Positions 1-6,911 of a stretch of DNA of 64,000 bases are shown here, piece after piece. The stretch is from Constrictibacter sp. MBR-5 (GTDB taxonomy: Bacteria > Pseudomonadota > Alphaproteobacteria > JAJUGE01): contig NZ_JBEPTK010000001.1 in assembly GCF_040549485.1 (NCBI RefSeq), positions 434,001-498,000 of the forward strand, read 5' to 3'. Made by a program: the position numbers and the translations under genes. Positions within the stretch are counted from its first letter, which is position 1; each line of letters opens with the position of its first letter. The notes under the pieces are model-generated. The model was not told where the DNA came from. It saw only the letters and a program-made list of their open reading frames with translations, and ran no database searches.

Positions 1-562
1 CGCGGCGCGCAACCTCGCACTCGCGCCGCTCGCCCTCGCGCAGGTCCTGTTCGTCGATGTCGCCGCGCCGGAGCATGTCGGCGATCTGGATGATGTTGCG
101 CGGAATGCCGACGAGTTGGTGCGCGATGCGGCGCAGGCTCTCGACGACGTCGCCCAGGACGGGGAGCGTCGGCCCCAGCCCGACGATCGCGAGCGCGAAG
201 GCCAGCGGCCACTTCACGTCCTCGCCCGAGACGGGCGCGCCGCCGACGGCGTAGCCCGCCAGGTCGGCGCTGAACAGCGGCGCGTTGCCGACGACGGCCG
301 CACAGAAGGACGCGGTGAAGTAGATCACCAGCAGGATCGAGACGAAGACGAGGTAGGAGCGCAGGAATTCCCCCGAGAGGGAGAAGTTGCGCATGCCGAC
401 CAACTCGTAGAGCGTCCTCTCGTCCTCGTCCTCGACCACGATGGGCCGGTTCAGCTGATTGAAGGCGAACCAGCAGATGACCATGACGCCGAGCGCCAGG
501 TACACGAGGTAGTCGAGCCCGACGGGCGTCCCGAACAGGTGAATCGCGCCATTCTCGGCCAT
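1..562 (-). CDS. Hypothetical multi-pass membrane protein, N-terminal part (runs off left edge)
   Basis: An open reading frame starts with ATG at 562, with GGAG seven bases upstream, and is still open at base 1, so at least 187 residues are encoded and the C-terminus is missing. Three hydrophobic stretches lie near residues 16-34, 70-90 and 117-136. Between the first two is a short acidic segment (IVVEDEDERT), and after the third comes a charged, probably cytoplasmic helix (ESLRRIAHQL, then ADMLRRGDIDEQDLREGERR). I do not recognise the family. The reading frame, codon use and hydrophobicity pattern look like a real inner-membrane protein. The gene is oriented like the small gene at 685-810. 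Confidence 0.6.
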   Translation of the reverse strand, partial: MAENGAIHLFGTPVGLDYLVYLALGVMVICWFAFNQLNRPIVVEDEDERTLYELVGMRNFSLSGEFLRSYLVFVSILLVIYFTASFCAAVVGNAPLFSADLAGYAVGGAPVSGEDVKWPLAFALAIVGLGPTLPVLGDVVESLRRIAHQLVGIPRNIIQIADMLRRGDIDEQDLREGERRECEVARR

Positions 563-684
563 CCCGATGCTCCATGGTCCGGACGACGAGGCGTCGCGCC
601 GGGAGCCGGCAGTATGGGAAAGGCGTGCGGCCTGCGGGCGCCGCTCCGGCAGGCGCCGCGGGCCGGCCGCCTACTCCGGCCGGC

Positions 685-810
685 CTAGCAGCGCTGGCTA
701 CCCGAACAGGTGCTTTGTGCCACCGACGGGCCACCGGCAACGAGAACCGCCACGGGCGCGCCGAGAAGGCAAAGGAGAGCAAATACGTGGAAGAATCTCA
801 CCGTCGACAT
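685..810 (-). CDS. Small secreted or membrane-anchored peptide (41 aa)
   Basis: This 41-residue frame starts at ATG 810 behind a strong ribosome binding site (GAGGGAGG about six bases upstream). The frame could be read further up to 930, but the binding site decides this start. Residues 6-28 are hydrophobic (FALLCLLGAPVAVLVAGG), like a signal peptide or single membrane anchor, and the short tail carries two cysteines (Cys35 and the terminal Cys41). Homologues are not known to me. The function is unknown; the support is the ribosome binding site and the signal-like composition. Confidence 0.4.
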   Translation of the reverse strand: MSTVRFFHVFALLCLLGAPVAVLVAGGPSVAQSTCSGSQRC

Positions 811-983
811 CGTCGACCTCCCTCTTCCAGAACATCTCCACGCGATCAGCCTAGCAGACTTGCCACTGTGGACAAACGGCATCTTTATGCGCGAGTACCT
901 GACGGCTGTTTCGGCCGTCGCGATGATCATTTAGGCGGAGGGTCGCCGGCGCGGTATGACCTGCGTCACAGCGGACGCGGGCC

Positions 984-1180
984 TCAGCCGCCGCGGGCTT
1001 CGCGCCGGGCCTGGGCGGTGGCTTCCTTCAGGCTCGTGTAGCGCCAGGTACCGTAGTGGAAATGGTCGGCCGGCACCCGCGTGATTCCGAAGGCGTCCAT
1101 CTCCGCCTGCTCGGCGGCGTCCGCCCGCTCCAGGGCACGCCGGTCGGTTGCGGTACGGCCGATGGGCGGCGGGGCGGGGG
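984..1180 (-). other. Protein-like tail in another frame downstream of the 1181-1591 gene
   Basis: Immediately after the stop of the 1181-1591 gene a different frame reads a plausible conserved segment: an Ala/Glu-rich helix, then MDAFGITRVPADHFHYGTWR, then YTSLKEATAQARREARGG and a TGA at 984-986. The only ATG in that frame is at 1100, giving 38 residues with no clear ribosome binding site. The junction sits in C-rich sequence (CGCCCCTGACCCCCGCCCC), where one base more or less would fuse the two frames into one protein of about 200 residues. It may be a frameshifted gene tail, a very small gene or a sequencing slip. I cannot decide from one sequence. Confidence 0.35.
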
Positions 1181-1591
1181 TCAGGGGCGCTTGTAGTAGT
1201 CCGCCGCCTTGTTCTCGAACGCCTCGGCCCGCGCCTTCGAGCGCGTCGACTGATCGGCGTAGAAGCTGTCCTGGGCCGCATCGACACGGGCCCGCTCGGC
1301 GTCCCGCCCCTGCACCGCGGCGCGCTCCGCGGCTTCGCGCGACTGCATGGCGGGGCGCCAGGGCGTGGGTGCGCGATCAGTGGGGTCGGCGGCCGTGATG
1401 GCGCCGGCCCGGGCACCCGATGGAGCACCCGATGGAGCGCCCGCCGGTGCGATCGGCGGCGCGTCGGCGGCGGCGACGCGGCCCGACAGGCCCGCCGCCG
1501 TTAAACCGGCCGACAAGAATCCGGCCGCCACCATCCCGGCGATGCCGAACAATGCCAGACGCCGCGTCCGCGTCGAAAGCTTCGCTGCCAT
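1181..1591 (-). CDS. Exported small hypothetical protein
   Basis: The 136-residue product begins with a basic stretch (MAAKLSTRTRR) and a hydrophobic segment at residues 12-40 ending in an AAADA region, so it is probably exported to the periplasm or anchored in the inner membrane. The rest is Ala/Arg/Glu-rich and likely helical: an Ala/Pro/Gly-rich linker (residues 45-65), then repeated EAAERAAV and DAERARVDAA patterns that suggest a coiled coil. I do not recognise a family. A protein-like sequence continues in another frame past the stop, so the annotated C-terminus may be premature. Confidence 0.55.
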   Translation of the reverse strand: MAAKLSTRTRRLALFGIAGMVAAGFLSAGLTAAGLSGRVAAADAPPIAPAGAPSGAPSGARAGAITAADPTDRAPTPWRPAMQSREAAERAAVQGRDAERARVDAAQDSFYADQSTRSKARAEAFENKAADYYKRP

Positions 1592-1830
1592 ACCGCTTCT
1601 CCCTGACGACGATCCCGCCCATGCGGGGGATCCCGGCGGCCGGACCAGAATAAACCCCTGTCCGCACCGCGCCCCAAGAACGATATGGCCCCGCCATCAC
1701 GGTAAAACAGCGCGCATTCTCACGAACAGGCGCCACTTCATGTAATTATCGTGCCGCTCTTGTTTTCGGCCCCGCAAAAGAGAACCCTGGCAGGACCGGC
1801 AGAATATCTGTCCGACCGAGGGACTTTTTC

Positions 1831-1968
1831 ATGGCATTCGCCGAAAATTCGCCGCCGCCGCGTCATCCGTGGCTGCTCAACTGGATCCGCCTGAACGGCA
1901 ATGCGCTGAGTTGGATCCTGCTGCTGGTCGGGCTGCTCCTGGTGGGGAGCCTGGCGGGCTTCCGCTGA
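1831..1968 (+). CDS. Small single-span membrane protein (45 aa)
   Basis: A 45-residue frame starts at ATG 1831 with GAGGGA about seven bases upstream. The N-terminus is hydrophilic and proline-rich (MAFAENSPPPRHP). Residues 22-42 form one clear transmembrane helix (ALSWILLLVGLLLVGSLAGF), ending with a single Arg. It precedes the acyltransferase gene by about 150 bases and could share its transcript. Function is unknown. The ribosome binding site plus well-formed membrane helix make it more likely real than chance. Confidence 0.5.
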   Translation: MAFAENSPPPRHPWLLNWIRLNGNALSWILLLVGLLLVGSLAGFR

Positions 1969-2121
1969 GGGCGGGCGGGCTTCCGCGGCGCGGGGAGCAG
2001 AGCCGGGCGCCGAAGGGTGGCGCATCGCCGCCGGCTTTCCCATGTCGGACTGCTGAATGCGCCGCAGGCGTCCCCGCGCCGGCGCGCGCGCCGACAGCCG
2101 CCAGACCGAACAGCCGAGGTA

Positions 2122-3243
2122 ATGGACGCACTCACATCGCTGCGCGGGATCGCCGCCGTCCTGGTCGTCGTCTACCATTTCTCGGGCGGCTTCCTGCCCA
2201 ACCTCGAGCTCGGCACCCATTCCGAGTTCGTGCCGAAGAGCTATCTCTGGGTCGACCTGTTCTTCGTCCTGAGCGGCTTCATCATCACGCACGCCTACGG
2301 CGACAGTTTCGCCGAGCGGGTGCGGTGGGAGACGGCGAGGCCATTCCTGTTCGCACGCATGGCGCGCATCTATCCGCTGCACCTGTTCGTGCTGGCCGCC
2401 TTCGCGCTGCTCGAACTGGCGAAGTGGGGGCTGGAGGCGTCGGGCGAGGCGGAATTCCGTGCGGAGCCCTTCGAGCACGCCAAGCATCCCGGCGCCATCG
2501 CGACCAACATGATGATGCTCCAGGCGGCGGGGGTGGAAGACGGCCTGACGTGGAATGGACCCGCCTGGTCGGTCGGCGCCGAATGGTTCGCCTATCTGCT
2601 GTTCCCGTTCTTCATCCTGCTGGTGTTCCGGATGGGCTGGATCGCACGCGTACTGCTGGTCGCCGCAGCCGGCGTCGGCCTCGCGCTGATCTCCGACTAC
2701 GGCCGCAATCTGGACGTGACGTACGACTACGGCGTCCTGCGCTGCGCCTTCGAGTTCAGCCTGGGCGTGGTGCTGTACCTCGCCTACCGGTCGGTTCCCG
2801 GAACGGCGGCGCTCGGCCGAGACGCGGTCCTGGCGGCGGTCCTCGCGGCGATCCTGACGGTCATGCATCTGGGCTATCGCGACATCCTGCTGGTGCCGCT
2901 TTTCGGACTGCTGATCGTCGGCCTCGCCGCCGGCGGCGGCACGGTCGCGCGGATGCTGAGCGTTCGGCCGCTCGTCTGGCTCGGCGAGATATCCTACTCG
3001 GTCTATATGAGCCACATCTTCGTGCTCGAGCTGGTGGACACCGGCTGGGAGTTCTTCCTGGACGAGCGCTTCGCCAAGCGATGGAACGACGTCGAATCGC
3101 TCGGCGTGCTGCTGCTGCTGCTCGGCGTGGTGCTGCTGCTGTCGGCCGCGCTCTATCGCCGCGTCGAGCTGCCGGCGCGCGAGGCGCTGAAGCGCAGCCG
3201 CTTCGCGCGGCGCTATGTCCAGCCCTCGCCTCGAGCGCAGTAG
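2122..3243 (+). CDS. Acyltransferase 3 family membrane protein (OafA/YrhL type)
   Basis: This 373-residue protein matches the acyltransferase-3 family, integral membrane enzymes that move acetyl or other acyl groups onto sugars, lipids or polysaccharides. The family signature is at the N-terminus: DALTSLRGIAAVLVVVYHF has the conserved Arg8 and catalytic His19, followed by WVDLFFVLSGFIITH. About ten hydrophobic helices follow, and the length is normal. I chose ATG 2122 because the family motif begins there and GAGG lies just upstream; an in-frame ATG at 2017 would add an arginine-rich tail unlike the family. The substrate is not predictable, since no glycan biosynthesis genes are adjacent. Confidence 0.85.
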   Translation: MDALTSLRGIAAVLVVVYHFSGGFLPNLELGTHSEFVPKSYLWVDLFFVLSGFIITHAYGDSFAERVRWETARPFLFARMARIYPLHLFVLAAFALLELAKWGLEASGEAEFRAEPFEHAKHPGAIATNMMMLQAAGVEDGLTWNGPAWSVGAEWFAYLLFPFFILLVFRMGWIARVLLVAAAGVGLALISDYGRNLDVTYDYGVLRCAFEFSLGVVLYLAYRSVPGTAALGRDAVLAAVLAAILTVMHLGYRDILLVPLFGLLIVGLAAGGGTVARMLSVRPLVWLGEISYSVYMSHIFVLELVDTGWEFFLDERFAKRWNDVESLGVLLLLLGVVLLLSAALYRRVELPAREALKRSRFARRYVQPSPRAQ

Positions 3244-3267
3244 GCCCGAGCAGTCCCCGGACGCGAC

Positions 3268-3299
3268 AAGGGCGACGGAACCGCCGCTCCGTCGCCCTT
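3268..3299. terminator. Bidirectional hairpin between convergent genes
   Basis: A perfect 12-bp inverted repeat, AAGGGCGACGGA at 3268-3279 and TCCGTCGCCCTT at 3288-3299 with an 8-base loop, lies between the end of the acyltransferase gene (3243) and the end of the convergent DUF4168 gene (3328). A/T pairs at the base of the stem give short U tracts on both strands, fitting a shared terminator. Confidence 0.65.
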
Positions 3300-3327
3300 C
3301 CGCGGATTCCCGTGGGAAGCCCCGCGC

Positions 3328-3732
3328 CTACTGGCGCATCATCGCGACGATCCGCTCGCGGAGCTGCGGGTCGGCCTGGGCGGCCCGAGAGATCTGGTTG
3401 AACTCCTCGACCGACATGCCCTGCTGCTTCACGGCGCCGACCATCTCCTCGGTCGCCTGCTGCTTCATGGTCTCGGCCTGCTCCGGCGCCGCCTCCGACA
3501 CGCGCGGCTGCCACTTCTGGCGGATCGTCTGAACTTCGGTCGCCGCGGCGGCGAAGGTCTCCAGCTGTTGGTCGCTCACGTTCGTCATCGGAGCGGGCGC
3601 CGTCTGGGGGGCCGCCTGGGGCTGCGTCTGCGCCTGGGCCAGATCACGGGCGGCCGTCGGACCGGCGAGCGCCACCACCATCGCGGTGGCCATCAGCGGG
3701 GCCATCAGGGCGGTTTGAGCCGTTCGGTTCAT
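3328..3732 (-). CDS. DUF4168 domain exported protein
   Basis: The 134-residue protein has a signal peptide (residues 1-28, ending near TAARD), a Gln/Ala/Pro-rich linker, then a DUF4168 domain from about residue 52 to the end. Recognisable family features are LETFAAAATEVQTIRQKW, GMSVEEFNQISRAAQADP and LRERIVAMM. The domain is small, helical and periplasmic; its function is not known. AGGAGG lies about six bases upstream of the ATG at 3732. It is divergent from the PRC-barrel gene, which is also an exported small stress-type protein; co-regulation is only a guess. Confidence 0.75.
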   Translation of the reverse strand: MNRTAQTALMAPLMATAMVVALAGPTAARDLAQAQTQPQAAPQTAPAPMTNVSDQQLETFAAAATEVQTIRQKWQPRVSEAAPEQAETMKQQATEEMVGAVKQQGMSVEEFNQISRAAQADPQLRERIVAMMRQ

Positions 3733-4022
3733 GTCGTCCTCCTTTGTTCAGTACGATCCAGGCGACCTGGGGCCGCAATCCGGGACGCGCAACCCCTGGC
3801 CGCCGCCCCGTTCGAAGCCGGCAACCCCTCACCGAACGGAAAAACTGCGGCGCGACGGTGAACCGGATGGCGGCTCGGCGGTTGGTAGGGTCACGAAGCG
3901 ACGCCGGGTGCCCGTCGGCGCTCGGGCCGGACGAAACGGGGCGCTCGCCCCGCCCCGGCCGTCGCGAACGCACCGACCCAGCACCGGGCCGGCCGCGCCT
4001 TTACCGGACGACAGGAGTTCAC

Positions 4023-4577
4023 ATGACCTACGGCAAGACGACTGCCCTCGCCGCCGTCCTCGCCGCCGCGCTGACGGCTCCGGCCATCGCCGCCGGCACC
4101 GCACAGCAGCAGGGGACGATGCAGCAGGGTACCGGCGCCGACCGCACGCAGACCATGGAACGCGGCGCGACGGGTACGGGCGCAGCCGGCACGGGCATGC
4201 AGACCGGAACCGGACAGGATACGAGCGGTGCCATGCAGACCGCTCCCGCCGGGGTGACGCGCGACTGGGAGAACAGCCGCGCCATCGACCAGGCGACGTT
4301 CCGCGCCGAGGACATCATCGGTCGCGACGTGGTCAACCTCGAGGGCGAGGATGTCGGCGAGGTGAACGACGTCGTCATCGCCAACGGCCGCGACGAGATG
4401 TTCCTCGTGGTCGGCGTCGGCGGCTTCCTCGGCATGGGCGAGAGGGACGTGGCTCTGCCGGTTTCCGACCTGCGCATGTCCTCGGACAATGTCCTGCTGA
4501 TGTCCCAGAAGAGTGAGGACCAGCTGAAGGAGATGCCCGAGTTCAAGGAAAGCGACTATCGCAAGTTCGAGCGGTGA
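4023..4577 (+). CDS. PRC-barrel domain exported protein
   Basis: ATG 4023 with AGGAG six bases upstream gives a 184-residue product; the longer frame upstream lacks coding character. A signal peptide (residues 1-22) is followed by a low-complexity Gly/Thr/Gln/Met-rich stretch with repeated GTG and MQT units, then a PRC-barrel domain at about 90-165 (ED-IIGRDVVNLEGEDVGEVNDVV, then FLVVGVGGFLGMGERDVALP). PRC-barrels are small beta-barrels found in RimM, photosynthetic reaction centre H subunits and many envelope stress proteins. This one belongs to the exported group common in Rhodospirillales and rhizobia. Exact role unknown. Confidence 0.75.
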   Translation: MTYGKTTALAAVLAAALTAPAIAAGTAQQQGTMQQGTGADRTQTMERGATGTGAAGTGMQTGTGQDTSGAMQTAPAGVTRDWENSRAIDQATFRAEDIIGRDVVNLEGEDVGEVNDVVIANGRDEMFLVVGVGGFLGMGERDVALPVSDLRMSSDNVLLMSQKSEDQLKEMPEFKESDYRKFER

Positions 4578-4608
4578 TCTTCGGGCTCACCCCCTATGAC
4601 CAACTCGG

Positions 4609-4635
4609 AGCCGCAAGGCGTGCGGCTTCTTTCTT
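4609..4635 (+). terminator. Rho-independent terminator after the PRC-barrel gene
   Basis: AGCCGCA (4609-4615), a five-base loop and TGCGGCT (4621-4627) are followed by the T-rich run TCTTTCTTTG. It lies 30 bases past the stop of the PRC-barrel gene, in front of the convergent GNAT gene. Confidence 0.7.
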
Positions 4636-4647
4636 TGTCCGGCTTGT

Positions 4648-5163
4648 TCAGGACGCGTCGAAGGCGGAATGGTAGCGCACTGTCCCGGCCGGCGGTGCCG
4701 CCGCAAAGGGCAGGCACAGGAAGTATTCGGGCGGCACGCCGTCCAGTCGCAGCGCGGGATCCGGCGCGAAGCCGAAGCGGCGATAATAGGCCGGATCGCC
4801 CAGCACCACGCAGCCGGCGGCGGCGCGTTCCCGGAGGCGGGAGAGGCCGTGGAGGATCAGCGCCCGGCCGATGCCCCGCCGCTGGCGGGTCGGATCCACC
4901 GAGACCGGTCCGAGCCCGTACCAGCCGCGGTCGGTACCGTCGATCGTGATCGGCGAGAACGCGACGTGGCCGACAACGCGTTCCTGCTCACGCGCGACGA
5001 GCGAGAGCGTCAGCGCGCCGGCCTCGCGCAAGGCATCGACGATAGCCGCCTCGGTGCCGCTGGCATGCGCGGCATCGGCGAACGCCGCGGTGGTGACGGC
5101 GCGGATCGCGTCGGCATCCTCCGGCCGCTCCGGGCCGATCGAGGTAACAGCGCTATTCGTCAT
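4648..5163 (-). CDS. GNAT family N-acetyltransferase (YhbS-like)
   Basis: The 171-residue protein has the GNAT fold: an N-terminal strand-helix region (IGPERPEDADAIRAVTTAAF), VVGHVAFSPI in the core sheet, and the acetyl-CoA pyrophosphate loop LGPVSVDPTRQRRGIGRALI, which carries the R/Q-x-x-G-x-G/A pattern. The C-terminal YYRRFGF and YFLCLPF segments are typical of the YhbS-like subgroup, whose substrates are mostly unknown. Its start overlaps the end of ycjF by 11 bases, so it is translated from the same message, although a functional link is not obvious. Confidence 0.8.
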   Translation of the reverse strand: MTNSAVTSIGPERPEDADAIRAVTTAAFADAAHASGTEAAIVDALREAGALTLSLVAREQERVVGHVAFSPITIDGTDRGWYGLGPVSVDPTRQRRGIGRALILHGLSRLRERAAAGCVVLGDPAYYRRFGFAPDPALRLDGVPPEYFLCLPFAAAPPAGTVRYHSAFDAS

Positions 5164-6184
5164 GCTTCTCGGTCTTACCGAAATCCGTCAGTGCCCGCAG
5201 CGCCAGCCCGCGCGCCGACGGCGGCCGGCGGCGCGAGGGGAACGGGCGGATCAGCGTCATCGCCGCGACGGCGAGACGGGCGGTGAGCAATCCATTAAGG
5301 ATGCCGATGCCGGCGCGGCGCGAGAGCTTGCTGGCGATGCCGGCGCCGAGTGCCGCACCGATCGTGTCGTCGCCGATGTCGAGGGCGCCGCTCGCCAGCA
5401 CCGCGCCGAGGCTCATCCGCAGCAGGCGCAGGGTGGCGATCCAGCCGGGCCGGCCACCATAGAGCCGCGCCATGCGGCGCAGCAGGGCGGCGACGATGAC
5501 CGTGCTGACCGCCATGTCCATGAAGGCGAAGGGGCTGACCGCGGTGATCGCGGCGGCGCGGCGCACGGCGGCGACGGCCAGCGCCTCCGCCCGGCGGTCC
5601 AGGGGTGCGATCACCTCGCGGTCGACCAGATGCAGCAGCGCGTCACCGTCGAGGCCGGCCTTACGCTCGTCGACGCGCGCCCAGGCCCATTCCAGGTCCG
5701 GCCGGCCGCGATAGAGACGGCGCAGGCGCGCCACGACCTTGGCCGCGGCCTGGGGGTCACTGCCGGTCTCCTCGGCGCGCGCGGCGGCGAGGCGCGCGGC
5801 GCGCAGATCGTCGAGGCTCTCCAGCGCCAGCCACTCGCGCACTGCCGCCAGCACGAATCCCAGCACCAGGGCGGCGATGCCGCCGACGATCAGCCAGGCC
5901 GGCCAGGCGCCATCGGCCAGCGCCGCCGTCACCAGCCCCTCCAGCGCCCAGGCGGTGGCGCCCGTGACCGCGAGGCCGAGCCCGGTGCCGATCAGCCAGC
6001 GCACCCAGGGACGTCGCTTGCGCAGTGCCGGATCGGGCACGCCGGTGACATCGGCCTCCTCGGCCGGGCGGGTCGCTTCGATCTCCAGCGTGTGCGCGGC
6101 GAGAGCGACGCCGGGCAGTTCAGGTTCTGCGTCGCGTTCCAGTTCGTCGAGCGGCCGGCTGCGCGGCGCGTCGCGGTCGTTCAT
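5153..6184 (-). CDS. ycjF: YcjF family inner-membrane protein (DUF697/TIGR01620)
   Basis: The 343-residue product matches the YcjF family: a variable charged N-terminus (1-60), two closely spaced transmembrane helices at about 63-82 and 92-115 (WLIGTGLGLAVTGATAW and WLIVGGIAALVLGFVLAAV), and a C-terminal DUF697-type region with Gly/Ala-rich amphipathic segments (FMDMAVSTVIVAALLRRMARLYGG, then GIGILNGLLTARLAVAAMTLIRPFP). In proteobacteria ycjF normally sits directly after ycjX, often in envelope-stress regulons. Here both genes are present, but a PAS-domain gene lies between them. The molecular function is not established. Confidence 0.85.
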   Translation of the reverse strand: MNDRDAPRSRPLDELERDAEPELPGVALAAHTLEIEATRPAEEADVTGVPDPALRKRRPWVRWLIGTGLGLAVTGATAWALEGLVTAALADGAWPAWLIVGGIAALVLGFVLAAVREWLALESLDDLRAARLAAARAEETGSDPQAAAKVVARLRRLYRGRPDLEWAWARVDERKAGLDGDALLHLVDREVIAPLDRRAEALAVAAVRRAAAITAVSPFAFMDMAVSTVIVAALLRRMARLYGGRPGWIATLRLLRMSLGAVLASGALDIGDDTIGAALGAGIASKLSRRAGIGILNGLLTARLAVAAMTLIRPFPSRRRPPSARGLALRALTDFGKTEKHDE

Positions 6185-6313
6185 GCCAGCCGGTCCCCGG
6201 CGCTTCGAAAGGTCCGCACCGGACGCCCGGGGCGGTCGTCGCGCTTATATGGGGGCCCGGCGCGGCGTGTCGCCCCTCGGCGCGCGGCCTCGGCCGGGCG
6301 CCACCGGAAACGG

Positions 6314-6754
6314 CTACCAGCGGCGTTCGTACTGCTTGCCGCACATCAGCATGTCGATCCTGGTGCCGTCCGCGGCGAGCGGCAGCCAGAGTGCCTCGTA
6401 CGTCACCGGCACAGGTGAAGAGACTTTGCCGCCGACGGCGAGCGGCCGGCGTGTCTCCAGCACCCGCGCGCAGGCCTGCAGGAGGTCGTCCTTCGCCGGC
6501 TGGTATGGCCACTCGTCGAGGAACCGGCCGGTGTGGTCGTGCCGCACCTGGTCGACCAGGCGGGAGCCGTGCAGGCGCACGCGGAGGCGACCGCCGTCCG
6601 CCAGTTCGATCAGCAGTATGTGACCGAGCATGAACTTCAGCTCGATCGGGTCGAACATGCCGCGGCCGGGCAGCGCCCCGCCGGGACGCTTCTGCCGCCA
6701 CAGGTCGAGCAGCCGGACGAGGTCCGGATGCTCCAGATGAATGGACTCGGTCAC
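6314..6754 (-). CDS. PAS_5-type PAS domain protein
   Basis: This 146-residue soluble protein is a single PAS-like domain of the kind common in Rhodospirillales (PAS_5 family). It has an N-terminal helix (DLVRLLDLWRQKRPGG), the core GMFDPIELKFMLGHILLIE, a strand pattern RLRVRLHGSRLVDQV, and the ending YEALWLPLAADGTRIDMLMC. No output domain is attached, so it acts alone or by binding partners. It lies between ycjX and ycjF on the same strand with gaps of about 150 and 130 bases, which is an unusual split of that pair. Its ligand is unknown. Confidence 0.75.
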   Translation of the reverse strand: MTESIHLEHPDLVRLLDLWRQKRPGGALPGRGMFDPIELKFMLGHILLIELADGGRLRVRLHGSRLVDQVRHDHTGRFLDEWPYQPAKDDLLQACARVLETRRPLAVGGKVSSPVPVTYEALWLPLAADGTRIDMLMCGKQYERRW

Positions 6755-6911
6755 GATGGTCCCCTTTGTCAGGGGCGCATCCTGCGCCGCGGCGGCGGCT
6801 TCGGCGTTAAGACGCGGCTTAAGGCCACCGACACGGCGGGCGCCGGCGGCTTAGGCCCGCGCGGCGGCGGGCATGGACCACCGGATATGGGGCCGCGGGC
6901 ATGGAGCCGCG

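Noticed and set aside
710-934. A plus-strand 74-codon frame near the left end
   Set aside because: No ribosome binding site, no recognisable protein character, and it overlaps the better supported minus-strand 41-residue gene.
3244-3327. A small gene between the acyltransferase and DUF4168 genes
   Set aside because: The interval is filled by the 12-bp terminator hairpin and has no start with a binding site.
4871-6418. A plus-strand frame of 515 codons opposite ycjF
   Set aside because: Low-complexity Ala/Arg/Gln/His composition and full overlap with a recognised gene on the other strand.
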